Under the pieces are notes generated by a model. The model had not been told where the DNA came from, ran no database searches, and was given only the letters and a program-made list of their open reading frames with translations. Position numbers and translations under genes: made by a program. From positions 1-35,048 of the forward strand of contig WQUV01000006.1 in assembly GCA_009781895.1 (NCBI GenBank): DNA of 35,048 nt, in the 5' to 3' direction. How positions within the stretch are numbered: position 1 is the stretch's first letter; each line of letters starts with the position of its first letter. Source of the DNA: Candidatus Saccharimonadota bacterium. GTDB taxonomy: Bacteria; Patescibacteriota; Saccharimonadia; Saccharimonadales; Saccharimonadaceae. This document shows positions 27,566 through 35,048 of the stretch, one piece after another.

Positions 27566-30500
27566 ATGTCGTGGATGAATCAATACATCGGTACGGACGA
27601 CTTTGATGCGGTGCGACTGGGTGTGGCGTCGGCTAACGACATCATGAGCTGGAGTTTTGGTGAGATCTTGAAGCCAGAGACAATCAACTACCGAACCCAG
27701 AAACCAGAGCGTGACGGTTTGTTTTGTGAACGTATTTTCGGTCCAGTAAAAGACATCAACCCGAACGATCCGCGCATTAAGGGCGTCCGAAGTCGCGAGA
27801 TGGCGGTTGACCGTGATGGTAACTTGGTAACAAAAAGCATCGCAAGGCGTGAGCGCATGGGTCATATTAAGCTGGCAGTGCCAGTAGCGCATATTTGGTT
27901 TATGCGTGGTGTGCCGTCAACTATTGGTCAGATTCTAGACATGACAGTTAAAGATATCGAGCGAGTAGTTTATTTTGCTGCCTTTATGATTACTGACGTA
28001 GATGAAGAGGAAAGGCAAAAGCTCGTTTCAGCCCTAGAAGAGAACACTGTAGCGGCGCGAGACGCGATAAAGATGCGTTACGAAGAAATGCGAAAGGTTG
28101 AGGGCGCAAATGTCGAAGAGTTAAACGCTACAGAGACAAAAGAATCAGAAGAATTTGAAAAAGATTACCAGACCAAGAAGCAACAACTAGAGAAACTAGT
28201 CCGTGGCGGGCTAATGAGCGAAATGGAATACAATGCGTTGTCAGATGAGCATGCAGACTTGATCCGTGTCGAGATGGGCGCTAAGGCAATTGCGAAGTTC
28301 CTAGCAAATGTTGATGTTGCCGAAATGGTAACAAAGCTCAACGAAGAGTCAGAGAAGACTTCAGGTCTCAAAGCGAAGAGGATTGCGAAGCGACTAAAGA
28401 CCTTCGAGTCACTGGCACAGGCAGGCATCAGCCCGAACGACCTAATTCTGACAATTCTTCCAGTTATCCCGCCAGACCTACGACCAATTATCAGCTTGTC
28501 AGGTGGTCGATTTGCAGTATCAGATCTAAACGATCTATACCGACGAGTTATCAACCGCAATAATCGCTTGAAGCGACTCCTGGAGCTACGAGCGCCAGAA
28601 GTGATTTGTCGAAATGAGATGCGAATGCTCCAGGAGGCAGTTGACGCTCTTGTTGACGGCTCAAACCCACGATCAGTCCGCGCAGCTAATGCTGCTGGCG
28701 GTCGACGACGACGCCTGAAATCGCTTGCTGATATCCTAAAGGGCAAACAAGGACGATTCCGCCAGAACCTCCTCGGCAAGCGTGTCGACTATTCTGGTCG
28801 TTCGGTTATCGTGGTTGGTCCAGAACTAAAGATTGATCAGTGCGGCCTCCCGAAGCACATGGCGCTCGAGCTATTTCGACCATTTGTAGTATCGTGGCTC
28901 GTTCGCGGTGAGCACGCAAGCTCGGTTCGCGCAGCGAACAACATGATTGATGCGCAGAACGACCTAATCTGGGACGCGCTAGATGACGCAATCCAGGGGC
29001 GATACGTACTTCTGAACCGCGCGCCATCCCTGCATAGACTCTCGATTCAAGCATTCCAGCCGAAACTAGTAGAGGGTCATGCGATCCGCCTACACCCACT
29101 CGTCGCGGAAGGATTCAACGCCGACTATGACGGAGACCAGATGGCAGTTCACTTGCCGCTCTCAGCAGCTGCGCAAGAAGAGGCTAAGACTTTAGTTTCG
29201 AGTGTGAACAACCTAATTAAGCCAGCTGATGGTGAGGCAGTTCTTGCTATCTATCAAGACGTCGTTCTGGGCGCTTATTATGCAACAATGGATACGGCTG
29301 ATGCAGAGGCGAAGCCGATTGCGTTCTCGTCGCTTGAGGAAGCTGAGTTGGCGTTTGATCGCGGTACACTAGCCCTACAAACGCCAATTCGCGTCGAAGT
29401 GAAGGGTGAGATGCGTGAGACGACGTGGGGTCGGATACTACTGAACGAATGTCTGCCAGCTGACTTCCCGTACGAGAACTCAGTGATGACCAGTAAACGA
29501 ATTAAGGCGCTACTCCGAGAGATCTTCGAACAATACGACAACGAAGAGATGGCTCGCACAGCCGACAACATTAAGGCGCTATCATTCAAGTACGAGACTT
29601 ACGCTGGTATCTCAACTTCAAAAGATGACTACATCGCCCTACCAGAGAGCGAGACGATCATTGCTGAAGCAGAAGGTCGAGAGGCGCTGATCGCTGATCA
29701 ATTCAACAACGGCCTACTTAATGAAGAAGAGCGCTACAAGGCGATTGTTAGTAGCTGGCGCGAAGCCGATGCGCAGATCAAAGACTTGGTCTCAGATAAG
29801 CTGAAAGGTATGAATACTGACATCTCGCTAATGGTTAACTCAGGTGCTCGAGGTTCGGCGTCGAACGTCAAGCTTGCGAGCGCGATGATCGGTATCATGG
29901 TTGACGTTTATAACCACGAAATTGAGCTCCCTGTGCGAGGCAGCTTTAAGTCAGGTCTTAGCCCGCTAGAATCATTCGTAGCCTCACGAGGCGCACGTCA
30001 AGGTCTAGTTTCGACTGCCCTAAAGACCGCTGACTCTGGCTACTTGACTCGACGACTTGTTGATGTGGCACAGGACATCTTTACAGATGACATTGATAAC
30101 AGCACAGACCCAGGCTATGCAATCCACCGCGCGGAGAGCGAACTGACGATGATTGCGTTCGCTGATCGCTTGAAGGGTCGATTTGCAGCAGAAGAAGTAG
30201 GTGGCTACATTCAGAAGGGCGAGTTGATCACTCCAGAGATTGCCCTGAGCATTGAAAAGGATAGTAGTGTCGAAAGTGTGAAAATCGAAAGCATCCTAAC
30301 AACACCGGTTCTTGACGCAGTGCCACGCACGGCTTATGGCTACGATATGGCGAAATGGAAGACAGTGGACGCGCACCAGCCAGTCGGCGTGATTGCAGCG
30401 CAATCAGTTGGTGAGCCAGGTACACAGCTAACACTTGACACCTTCCATTCATCTGGTGTTGCCGGTTCGGGTGCGGTAGCGCAAGGTCTCCCGCGCGTGG

Positions 30501-31348
30501 AAGAGCTCCTTGAAGCTCGAACACCAAAAGGCCAGGCTTTGATGGCGACTGTTGATGGTACTGTCGAGATCACTCAAGATGGCGCAACCCAGACGCTAAC
30601 CATCACACCGACCAGTGGTAAAGTCGAGACCCTAGAGCTTAACGATCGTAAAGCACAGATTAAGGATGGCAAGAATGTGAAGGCGGGCGACATCTTGGCG
30701 GCGAAAGACGAGGGTAAGAATCCACTAATCGCACCATTTGCTGGCAATGTGCAGCTCTTAAATGACAAGATCATCCTAACAGGCAAGCCACTTAGCCCAG
30801 TTAACTATGTAGTTTCTAGCGACATCAACTTCGTGGTGAAGAATGGTGATAGCGTAGAGGCAGGCGACCGCCTGACACTAGGCTCGCTCAACCTGCAAGA
30901 TCTGATGAAGCATAAGGGCATTGAAGCAACCGAGCGCTATATTTTGAATGAAGTTCTGCGAATATATGCGGCACAGGGTCAAAATATCGCCGACAAACAT
31001 CTTGAGATTATCGTGCGACAAATGTTTAGCCGTGTGATAATTGATGAACCAAGAGACAGCCACTTTATCGCTGGCGAGATCCGATCGCTTGCAAGTGTGG
31101 TTGAGGCTAATAAGAAACTAGTACTCGAAGGCAAGCAGCCGGCAGAGTACACAAGGCAGATCCTTGGTATTACTAAGGTTGCGGTTTACTCAGATAGCTT
31201 CTTGTCAGCAGCATCGTTCCAGGATACAACGCGGGTACTCATCCGAGCGTCGATCTCAGGTCAAGTAGACAATCTACGAGGCTTGAAGGAGAACGTAATC
31301 ATTGGACGGAAAATCCCAGTAGGCACTGGTGTTACTGAAGCAGCTTAA
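27566..31348 (+). CDS. rpoC: RNA polymerase beta' subunit lacking both zinc sites
   Basis: The catalytic subunit, 1260 residues. The active-site loop is intact as FNADYDGDQMAVHLPL (Asp triad, about residue 518), with RQNLLGKRVDYSGRSVIVVGP and the bridge/trigger region ending VGVIAAQSVGEPGTQLTLDTFH. The N-terminal zipper/zinc region, normally with four Cys between FGPVKD and RRERMGHI, has none (about residues 60-85). The second site, normally LTCETRYGVCAKCYGRDLA, reads LTTPVLDAVPRTAYGYDMA (about 910-930), also Cys-free. I chose the ATG at 27566 because GAGGAGG precedes it and MSWMNQYIG fits the family start; an ATG at 27545 lies inside rpoB. Confidence 0.97.
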   Translation: MSWMNQYIGTDDFDAVRLGVASANDIMSWSFGEILKPETINYRTQKPERDGLFCERIFGPVKDINPNDPRIKGVRSREMAVDRDGNLVTKSIARRERMGHIKLAVPVAHIWFMRGVPSTIGQILDMTVKDIERVVYFAAFMITDVDEEERQKLVSALEENTVAARDAIKMRYEEMRKVEGANVEELNATETKESEEFEKDYQTKKQQLEKLVRGGLMSEMEYNALSDEHADLIRVEMGAKAIAKFLANVDVAEMVTKLNEESEKTSGLKAKRIAKRLKTFESLAQAGISPNDLILTILPVIPPDLRPIISLSGGRFAVSDLNDLYRRVINRNNRLKRLLELRAPEVICRNEMRMLQEAVDALVDGSNPRSVRAANAAGGRRRRLKSLADILKGKQGRFRQNLLGKRVDYSGRSVIVVGPELKIDQCGLPKHMALELFRPFVVSWLVRGEHASSVRAANNMIDAQNDLIWDALDDAIQGRYVLLNRAPSLHRLSIQAFQPKLVEGHAIRLHPLVAEGFNADYDGDQMAVHLPLSAAAQEEAKTLVSSVNNLIKPADGEAVLAIYQDVVLGAYYATMDTADAEAKPIAFSSLEEAELAFDRGTLALQTPIRVEVKGEMRETTWGRILLNECLPADFPYENSVMTSKRIKALLREIFEQYDNEEMARTADNIKALSFKYETYAGISTSKDDYIALPESETIIAEAEGREALIADQFNNGLLNEEERYKAIVSSWREADAQIKDLVSDKLKGMNTDISLMVNSGARGSASNVKLASAMIGIMVDVYNHEIELPVRGSFKSGLSPLESFVASRGARQGLVSTALKTADSGYLTRRLVDVAQDIFTDDIDNSTDPGYAIHRAESELTMIAFADRLKGRFAAEEVGGYIQKGELITPEIALSIEKDSSVESVKIESILTTPVLDAVPRTAYGYDMAKWKTVDAHQPVGVIAAQSVGEPGTQLTLDTFHSSGVAGSGAVAQGLPRVEELLEARTPKGQALMATVDGTVEITQDGATQTLTITPTSGKVETLELNDRKAQIKDGKNVKAGDILAAKDEGKNPLIAPFAGNVQLLNDKIILTGKPLSPVNYVVSSDINFVVKNGDSVEAGDRLTLGSLNLQDLMKHKGIEATERYILNEVLRIYAAQGQNIADKHLEIIVRQMFSRVIIDEPRDSHFIAGEIRSLASVVEANKKLVLEGKQPAEYTRQILGITKVAVYSDSFLSAASFQDTTRVLIRASISGQVDNLRGLKENVIIGRKIPVGTGVTEAA

Positions 31349-31384
31349 CGTTGCCACCCGAGCTTAGTCCTCGCGGACACGACG

Positions 31385-31415
31385 ACGCCTCACTCTGTCA
31401 TTATGAGTGGGGCGT
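31385..31415 (+). terminator. Probable rpoBC terminator hairpin
   Basis: ACGCCTCACTC (31385-31395) pairs with GAGTGGGGCGT (31405-31415), 11 bp with one G-U, 9-nt loop. The sequence after it (GTTCGTATAG) is not strongly T-rich, so termination may be partial. Confidence 0.5.
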
Positions 31416-31434
31416 GTTCGTATAGCATAGCGTT

Positions 31435-31463
31435 TTGGCAATTTTGCCCCTACCATATATAAT
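31435..31463 (+). promoter_or_regulatory. pgk promoter with inverted repeat over the -10
   Basis: TTGGCA (31435-31440), a 17-base spacer, then TATAAT (31458-31463), nine bases before the ATG. It is the one good promoter here without the TG extension. The -10 lies within TACCAT-ATATA-ATGGTA (31451-31467), a 6-5-6 inverted repeat that could be an operator. Confidence 0.7.
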
Positions 31464-31472
31464 GGTAGTGTT

Positions 31473-32513
31473 ATGTGGAAGAAGCAAACAGTTCGGGATA
31501 TAGATGTAGAAGACAAGGTAGTACTGCTACGCGTAGACTACAACGTGCCAATGGAGCACGGTAGGATCACTGAGGATTATCGGGTTCGTGAGTCAGTACC
31601 GACGATTAACTACTTATTAGAGCATGGTGCGAGACAGATTGTGGTTGTATCACACCTGGGACGACCAGAGGGGCGCGATCCTGAACTCTCGCTTGAACCG
31701 ATTGCCAGACGACTAGAAGAGCTGCTGAAAGGCAGCGTGCGATTCTGGGATAGTGATGACAGAATCCCAGAAGATGCGAAGGTGGTATTACTAGAGAATC
31801 TGAGGTTTCACCCTGGCGAGGATAAGGGTGATTTGAGTTTTGCGGAACACCTAGTGGCGCAGACGGGCGCGACGTTATTCGTACAAGACGCCTTCGGCTT
31901 TGCACATCGACCGACTGCCTCGATGGTGGCAATCACAAAATTATTACCTAGTGTCTCGGGGCTACTGCTGGAGAAAGAAGTAGCAGCTATTGATAGCGCG
32001 ATGCAGGGGCCAGAACGACCACTACTTGCGATTATTGGTGGTTCGAAAGTCGCCGACAAAGAGCAGTTAATTGAATTATTCGCAAAGACTGCCGATACGG
32101 TAGCTCTGGGCGGCAGATTAGGGCTAGAGTTTCATAATACGCTACAAAATGTAGTAGCACCTATAGACTATCGTTACGGGCGAGACGAAGAGGCATATGA
32201 TATAGGTGATATCTCAACCGCGACCATCGTCAACCTGATACGAGAAGCTGGTACGGTGATCTGGAATGGCGTGGTCGGTATGGTTGAGGAGCCAGAGTTC
32301 GCAGAGTCTTCAAGAGTGATTGCTGAAGCAATTGGAGAGAGTCAGGTACAATCTTTAATCTTGGGTGGCGATACCGCAGGTTTTGTTATTAGCTTGCAGG
32401 AGCATAATCCGAAACTAAGATATTCCCTCATCTCGACTGGTGGCGGCTCGGCACTGGAGTTGATTCTCGGCAAAGAACTCCCTGGCATCACTGCACTACC
32501 TGACAAGAAATAG
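31473..32513 (+). CDS. pgk: Phosphoglycerate kinase, short divergent form
   Basis: PGK makes ATP from 1,3-bisphosphoglycerate in glycolysis. Family blocks are present: VVLLRVDYNVP, VVSHLGRPEGRD, LLENLRFHPGE, QDAFGFAHRPTAS, IIGGSKVADK, GTVIWNGVVGM, LGGDTAGF and ISTGGGSALELILGKELPGI. It is only 346 residues against about 390. The segment around the usual GGGMA(N/Y)TF motif reads ALGGRLGLEFHN, and the following stretch is shortened; WNGPMG has become WNGVVG. Catalytic competence is therefore uncertain, and a second PGK may exist elsewhere. The 3' end is one base from that of the convergent nuclease gene. Confidence 0.88.
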   Translation: MWKKQTVRDIDVEDKVVLLRVDYNVPMEHGRITEDYRVRESVPTINYLLEHGARQIVVVSHLGRPEGRDPELSLEPIARRLEELLKGSVRFWDSDDRIPEDAKVVLLENLRFHPGEDKGDLSFAEHLVAQTGATLFVQDAFGFAHRPTASMVAITKLLPSVSGLLLEKEVAAIDSAMQGPERPLLAIIGGSKVADKEQLIELFAKTADTVALGGRLGLEFHNTLQNVVAPIDYRYGRDEEAYDIGDISTATIVNLIREAGTVIWNGVVGMVEEPEFAESSRVIAEAIGESQVQSLILGGDTAGFVISLQEHNPKLRYSLISTGGGSALELILGKELPGITALPDKK

Positions 32514-32514
32514 T

Positions 32515-33216
32515 CTAACGAAGGATGCGTTCGTCAGGGCATTGCTGGAGTACACGCTCTTTAGCTTGGCGCTCAGAGAGGGTGACGCTGAGACTATAGC
32601 GAAACTTGACCGAAATCTGACGAGCGACAAAGACGCAGTGAAAAGCGCGGTTAGGTGGTAGCCAGCGGTCAGCAGCATGGTCGGACTTCGCCATGTTCGC
32701 CGGACCGTCGACCGCCCAGAGATTGAGTGGGTCATTGGCGAAACGACGACGTTCATCGGTTTCGCGATCATACATGCCGCTTTGCCAGCCATCTGACAAG
32801 GCAACGATGTGATCAATATGAACAGCGTTACTGTTGACGCCACGCTCGAAGTGAATCGTTGTGCCAGTATAAGGGTCGTCGAGAATGCCGCTTTGCACAA
32901 CACAGCCATCAAGAACGGTGTCCCGCATGTCGCGATAAAGTATGACATTACGCATATCGCAGCCATTGTCAGCGATGCCCCAGCCGCTACCAAAGAGAGC
33001 TCGCTGATAGCCAGGGATACGCTCGTCGCTCCGAACAGATAGGGTGGCCAGGGCATCAATAGCGCGCTTTTCGTCACTAGACCCAGTGGTCATTTGTGGC
33101 ACGGGCGCAAAGGCGCCAGTAACTATGAGGTATACGATGAAGGCAGCGCCTATAAGTAGCAGTAGAAATATGCGTCGACGAAGGTGTATGTTGGTACTCT
33201 TTGCGATTAAAGCCAT
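32515..33216 (-). CDS. Membrane-anchored or secreted HNH nuclease (DUF1524-like)
   Basis: A signal anchor (RRIFLLLLIGAAFIVYLIVTGAFA) precedes an extracellular domain. The nuclease signature is complete: VHIDHIVALSDGW (His133, Asp135, His136), then RRFANDPLNLWAVDGPANMAKSDHAADRWLPP, as in the GmrSD C-terminal/DUF1524 HNH family. Several cysteines in the outer domain may form disulfides. In an organism likely to lack nucleotide synthesis, a surface nuclease could serve scavenging of DNA; that role is inferred. Divergent from the CmpB-like gene. Confidence 0.85.
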   Translation of the reverse strand: MALIAKSTNIHLRRRIFLLLLIGAAFIVYLIVTGAFAPVPQMTTGSSDEKRAIDALATLSVRSDERIPGYQRALFGSGWGIADNGCDMRNVILYRDMRDTVLDGCVVQSGILDDPYTGTTIHFERGVNSNAVHIDHIVALSDGWQSGMYDRETDERRRFANDPLNLWAVDGPANMAKSDHAADRWLPPNRAFHCVFVARQISVKFRYSLSVTLSERQAKERVLQQCPDERILR

Positions 33217-33222
33217 ATCAGT

Positions 33223-33231
33223 ATTATATCA
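33223..33231 (-). promoter_or_regulatory. HNH nuclease extended -10, predicted leaderless
   Basis: The minus strand reads TGATATAAT, then six bases and the ATG at 33216. No -35 match is seen. Confidence 0.6.
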
Positions 33232-33267
33232 TTCCAGCCCAGAAGTATTAGTGAGAGTCGAAGATTA

Positions 33268-33276
33268 TGATATAGT
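33268..33276 (+). promoter_or_regulatory. CmpB-like gene extended -10, predicted leaderless
   Basis: TGATATAGT is followed by six bases and the ATG at 33283. A weak TTAGTG lies at the -35 position (33248-33253). It is divergent from the nuclease promoter about 40 nt away. Confidence 0.55.
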
Positions 33277-33282
33277 ATAAGC

Positions 33283-33981
33283 ATGTTTCTACCTTTTCAC
33301 ACTATGGTTCTCATATTTGCAGTTTCTGCTATGCTGGGCTGGATCTATGAAATGATAGCGGTCAGTATTCATAAAAAGCGGATTGCGCCACGCGGACTCC
33401 TGGTTGGGCCATTCTTGCCGATCTATGGATTTGGTGCACTGGTGATTATAACTGCCACACACAATGTTACCGATTCGCCGCTAGCGGTGTTCCTGGTAGG
33501 TATGGCAGTAGCAACCGCCTTTGAGTACTTGTCAGCCTGGCTACTAGAAAAAATATTTAAGATGTCGTGGTGGAGCTATGACGAGTTTAAAATTAACTAT
33601 AAAGGAATAATCGCATTGGCGCCATCACTAGTATGGGGTTTTGCCTCGCTGCTCGCTATTTATGTCTTATGGCCGCTTCTACAAGATCTGGACGGGCAGC
33701 TATTTGAGCGATTTGGGGTCGTGCCATATATAGTATTCACTGTGTGTATAGTAGCAGATATGATTTTTAGTGCGGTACATGTAGCAAAGTTCCGCGCTTA
33801 CTCGACGCAGGTACGGAAGAGCTGGGAAAAAGATGGCGAACTAGACACGGCGAAATACATGCGTTACCTTTACCGTGAGATTCGTAGCCGCACGCCGTTA
33901 TTTTCGATTCGCAACTTTGTGATGAAAACGGCGCCAGAGCGCCTCAAGGATGCGTGGCCTGGGCACAAGAAAAAGCAATAG
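33283..33981 (+). CDS. Integral membrane protein of the CmpB type (PF06541-like)
   Basis: A 232-residue protein with about five hydrophobic segments in its first 165 residues and a basic cytosolic tail. The pattern GWIYEMIAVSI, then PRGLLVGPFLPIYGFGALVI, TAFEYLSAWLLEKIFKMSWW and YKGIIALAPSLVWG matches the putative ABC-transporter type IV/CmpB family. That family has no established biochemical function. No ATPase gene is adjacent, so a transport role is not supported by context. Confidence 0.75.
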   Translation: MFLPFHTMVLIFAVSAMLGWIYEMIAVSIHKKRIAPRGLLVGPFLPIYGFGALVIITATHNVTDSPLAVFLVGMAVATAFEYLSAWLLEKIFKMSWWSYDEFKINYKGIIALAPSLVWGFASLLAIYVLWPLLQDLDGQLFERFGVVPYIVFTVCIVADMIFSAVHVAKFRAYSTQVRKSWEKDGELDTAKYMRYLYREIRSRTPLFSIRNFVMKTAPERLKDAWPGHKKKQ

Positions 33982-34003
33982 AGCTTTCTCGCTAAATATG
34001 CTG

Positions 34004-34012
34004 TGATATACT
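34004..34012 (+). promoter_or_regulatory. HD gene extended -10, predicted leaderless
   Basis: TGATATACT is followed by six bases and the ATG at 34019; no convincing -35. Confidence 0.6.
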
Positions 34013-34018
34013 GAGTTT

Positions 34019-34636
34019 ATGATGAAGAGAGGTAAGGGTGCAGACAGCATTAGGAGGGATGTCGACTTCCTGTTTGAGATGGGGACGTTCCGTCACGTAG
34101 CAAGGACCTGGAGCCAGTTTGGCGGATCACCGATGGCAAATAACGCAGAGCATACCTTTCGTACGGCTATGATTGCTTGGGTGCTAGCTGAGTACGAAGG
34201 TGCAGATACGGGACATGTCGCGAAGATGGCGCTGATCCATGATACGCTAGAAACACGTACTGGTGATGTGCAGTATATGTCGCGACTTTATGTGGATAGA
34301 CATGAAGAAAAAGCCATCACAGACCAGACGGCAGGCATCGCAATGCAGAATGAGATGCGAACGCTGATGGCGGAATATATCGCACGGGAGACGCTGGAAG
34401 CAAAGATCTTAAAGGATGCCGATACGCTGGATATTGATATGGAAATAATGGAAAGTATTGCGCGCGGCGAGACAGTAGGTGAGGCATTCTATAGGCCGCG
34501 AGACCCAGTGATCCGTGACAAGTTATACACTGATACCGCTAAACGCTTCTGGGACGTAATCCGCACAACTAATCCGCACGACTGGCATATTAAGGGTGCT
34601 AACCGATTCACATCTGGCGACTGGAAAAAGCAATAG
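34019..34636 (+). CDS. HD-domain metal-dependent phosphohydrolase
   Basis: A 205-residue soluble protein resembling the YfbR/HDDC2 group of 5'-deoxynucleotidases. The metal ligands are visible: His45 in NAEHTFRTAM, His74-Asp75 in ALIHDTLE, and an Asp in ILKDADTLD (about 133-135). The N-terminal RHVARTW also fits that group. The substrate cannot be deduced; nucleoside monophosphates are the family precedent. Two ATGs stand together, and the first fits the six-base spacing from the -10. Confidence 0.8.
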   Translation: MMKRGKGADSIRRDVDFLFEMGTFRHVARTWSQFGGSPMANNAEHTFRTAMIAWVLAEYEGADTGHVAKMALIHDTLETRTGDVQYMSRLYVDRHEEKAITDQTAGIAMQNEMRTLMAEYIARETLEAKILKDADTLDIDMEIMESIARGETVGEAFYRPRDPVIRDKLYTDTAKRFWDVIRTTNPHDWHIKGANRFTSGDWKKQ

Positions 34637-34647
34637 AGCCCAACATA

Positions 34648-34656
34648 TGCTATAAT
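34648..34656 (+). promoter_or_regulatory. Extended -10 before the small membrane protein gene
   Basis: TGCTATAAT ends nine bases before the ATG at 34666, leaving at most a few leader bases. No clear -35. Confidence 0.5.
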
Positions 34657-34665
34657 ACGACCAAT

Positions 34666-34854
34666 ATGCAGATCATGCAAATAACAAATTCAGCTGGTTT
34701 TTGGAGAACTCTCCTAGGGCTTTCTGTTGGTTTTGCGATTGTTGTAAGTGGAATGCTTGGATTGTCGACAGCAGTAGCGAATAGATACGAATTGATTAAT
34801 CCTTATGACATAGAGGTAGAGCATATCTTAGGGTCTATGGAGGCGATGGAGTGA
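34666..34854 (+). CDS. Small single-pass membrane protein, unknown
   Basis: A 62-residue protein with one hydrophobic helix (FWRTLLGLSVGFAIVVSGMLGL) and an acidic tail (IEVEHILGSMEAME). I do not recognise a family. The promoter-like sequence directly upstream supports it as a real gene. A second in-frame ATG lies three codons on. Confidence 0.5.
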   Translation: MQIMQITNSAGFWRTLLGLSVGFAIVVSGMLGLSTAVANRYELINPYDIEVEHILGSMEAME

Positions 34855-34893
34855 CCTCAGTCTGCAATGTGTAAGGTAGAGGAGAAACGAAAA

Positions 34894-34910
34894 CCGCCCA
34901 AATGGGGCGG
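34894..34910 (-). terminator. Minus-strand intrinsic terminator
   Basis: CCGCCC/GGGCGG with an AAATG loop; on the minus strand it is followed by TTTTCGTTTC. It would stop transcription entering from the right of the window. On the plus strand it lies 40 nt past the small membrane protein gene but lacks a T-run there. Confidence 0.65.
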
Positions 34911-35048
34911 GTAGATTATGTTTGGTGCGCATATCTACACCATACTCGAAAGATTTTGTCAAGACTGCGTTAAAATCTCACCGCAAGCTACTTACCTATA
35001 TCTTACAGGATAATCTTACTCCCGTAAAGCCCGATAAGCCAAATCTAT
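34911..35048 (-). ncRNA. Possible 3' end of a structured RNA at the window edge
   Basis: This non-coding stretch ends at the window border. On the minus strand it begins ATAGATTTGGCTTATCGGGC, which resembles the 3' conserved region of bacterial RNase P RNA (ACAGAA...GGCUUAUCGG), but the universally conserved ACAGAA would read ATAGAT. A TTGACA also occurs on this strand (34962-34967) ahead of the terminator. The assignment is speculative. Confidence 0.2.

Noticed and set aside
32809-33042. Plus-strand frame opposite the HNH nuclease
   Set aside because: Shadow of the nuclease gene, which has complete catalytic motifs on the minus strand.

Overview
The window looks like a chromosome segment of a Saccharibacteria (TM7)-type Candidate Phyla Radiation bacterium. 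This is inferred from gene content and style; no database was searched. The signs are very compact genes with 1-12 nt overlaps, cysteine-free ribosomal proteins L33 and L36, an L1 with a long charged N-terminal extension, a sortase, membrane-anchored thioredoxin-like, rhodanese and HNH nuclease proteins, degenerate two-component proteins, and a 23S gene carrying a large insertion. TGA is used as a stop (recO, topA, the zinc-ribbon gene), which argues against the lineages that read TGA as glycine.

Layout. 1-1464 (+): end of a histidine-kinase-like gene, a stand-alone receiver and recO. 1453-8710 (-): priA, topA, an ABC exporter, a membrane-anchored thioredoxin-like protein and a zinc-ribbon protein. 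8763-10282 (+): rpmG (L33) and tig. 10477-14502 (-): infA, rpmJ, rpsM, rpsK, rpsD, rpoA, rplQ, rplM, rpsI. 14596-16753 (-): secY and a sortase. 16883-18978 (-): rplA, then rplJ-rplL from their own promoter. 19108-19557 (+): anchored rhodanese. 19581-23888 (+): a 23S-5S operon with its own promoter, processing stem and terminator, with no 16S gene in front of the 23S. 24007-31348 (+): rpoB-rpoC. 31435-34854: a divergent phosphoglycerate kinase (+), a secreted HNH nuclease (-), a CmpB-like membrane protein, an HD hydrolase and a small membrane protein (+). The right edge holds a minus-strand terminator and possibly the 3' end of a structured RNA.

Most of the window is transcription, translation and secretion machinery. 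Nearly all promoters I could read share an extended -10 (TGnTATAAT-like). In at least seven genes exactly six bases separate the -10 from the ATG, so transcription should begin at or next to the start codon, giving leaderless mRNAs. Genes inside operons are instead joined by Shine-Dalgarno sites or stop/start overlaps.

Main points of interest: (1) an ~816-nt insertion in helix 63 of 23S rRNA, bracketed by nested perfect stems of 12, 13 and 17 bp and filled with hairpins; this is the helix that carries expansion segment ES27 in eukaryotes. (2) An RpoC that has lost the cysteines of both structural zinc sites, alongside cysteine-free L33 and L36. (3) G at the 23S position equivalent to E. coli A2058, with a compensatory 2057-2611 change. 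(4) The leaderless extended -10 promoter architecture. (5) Unusual RpoB active-site and rifampicin-pocket residues, a shortened phosphoglycerate kinase, and degenerate signalling proteins.
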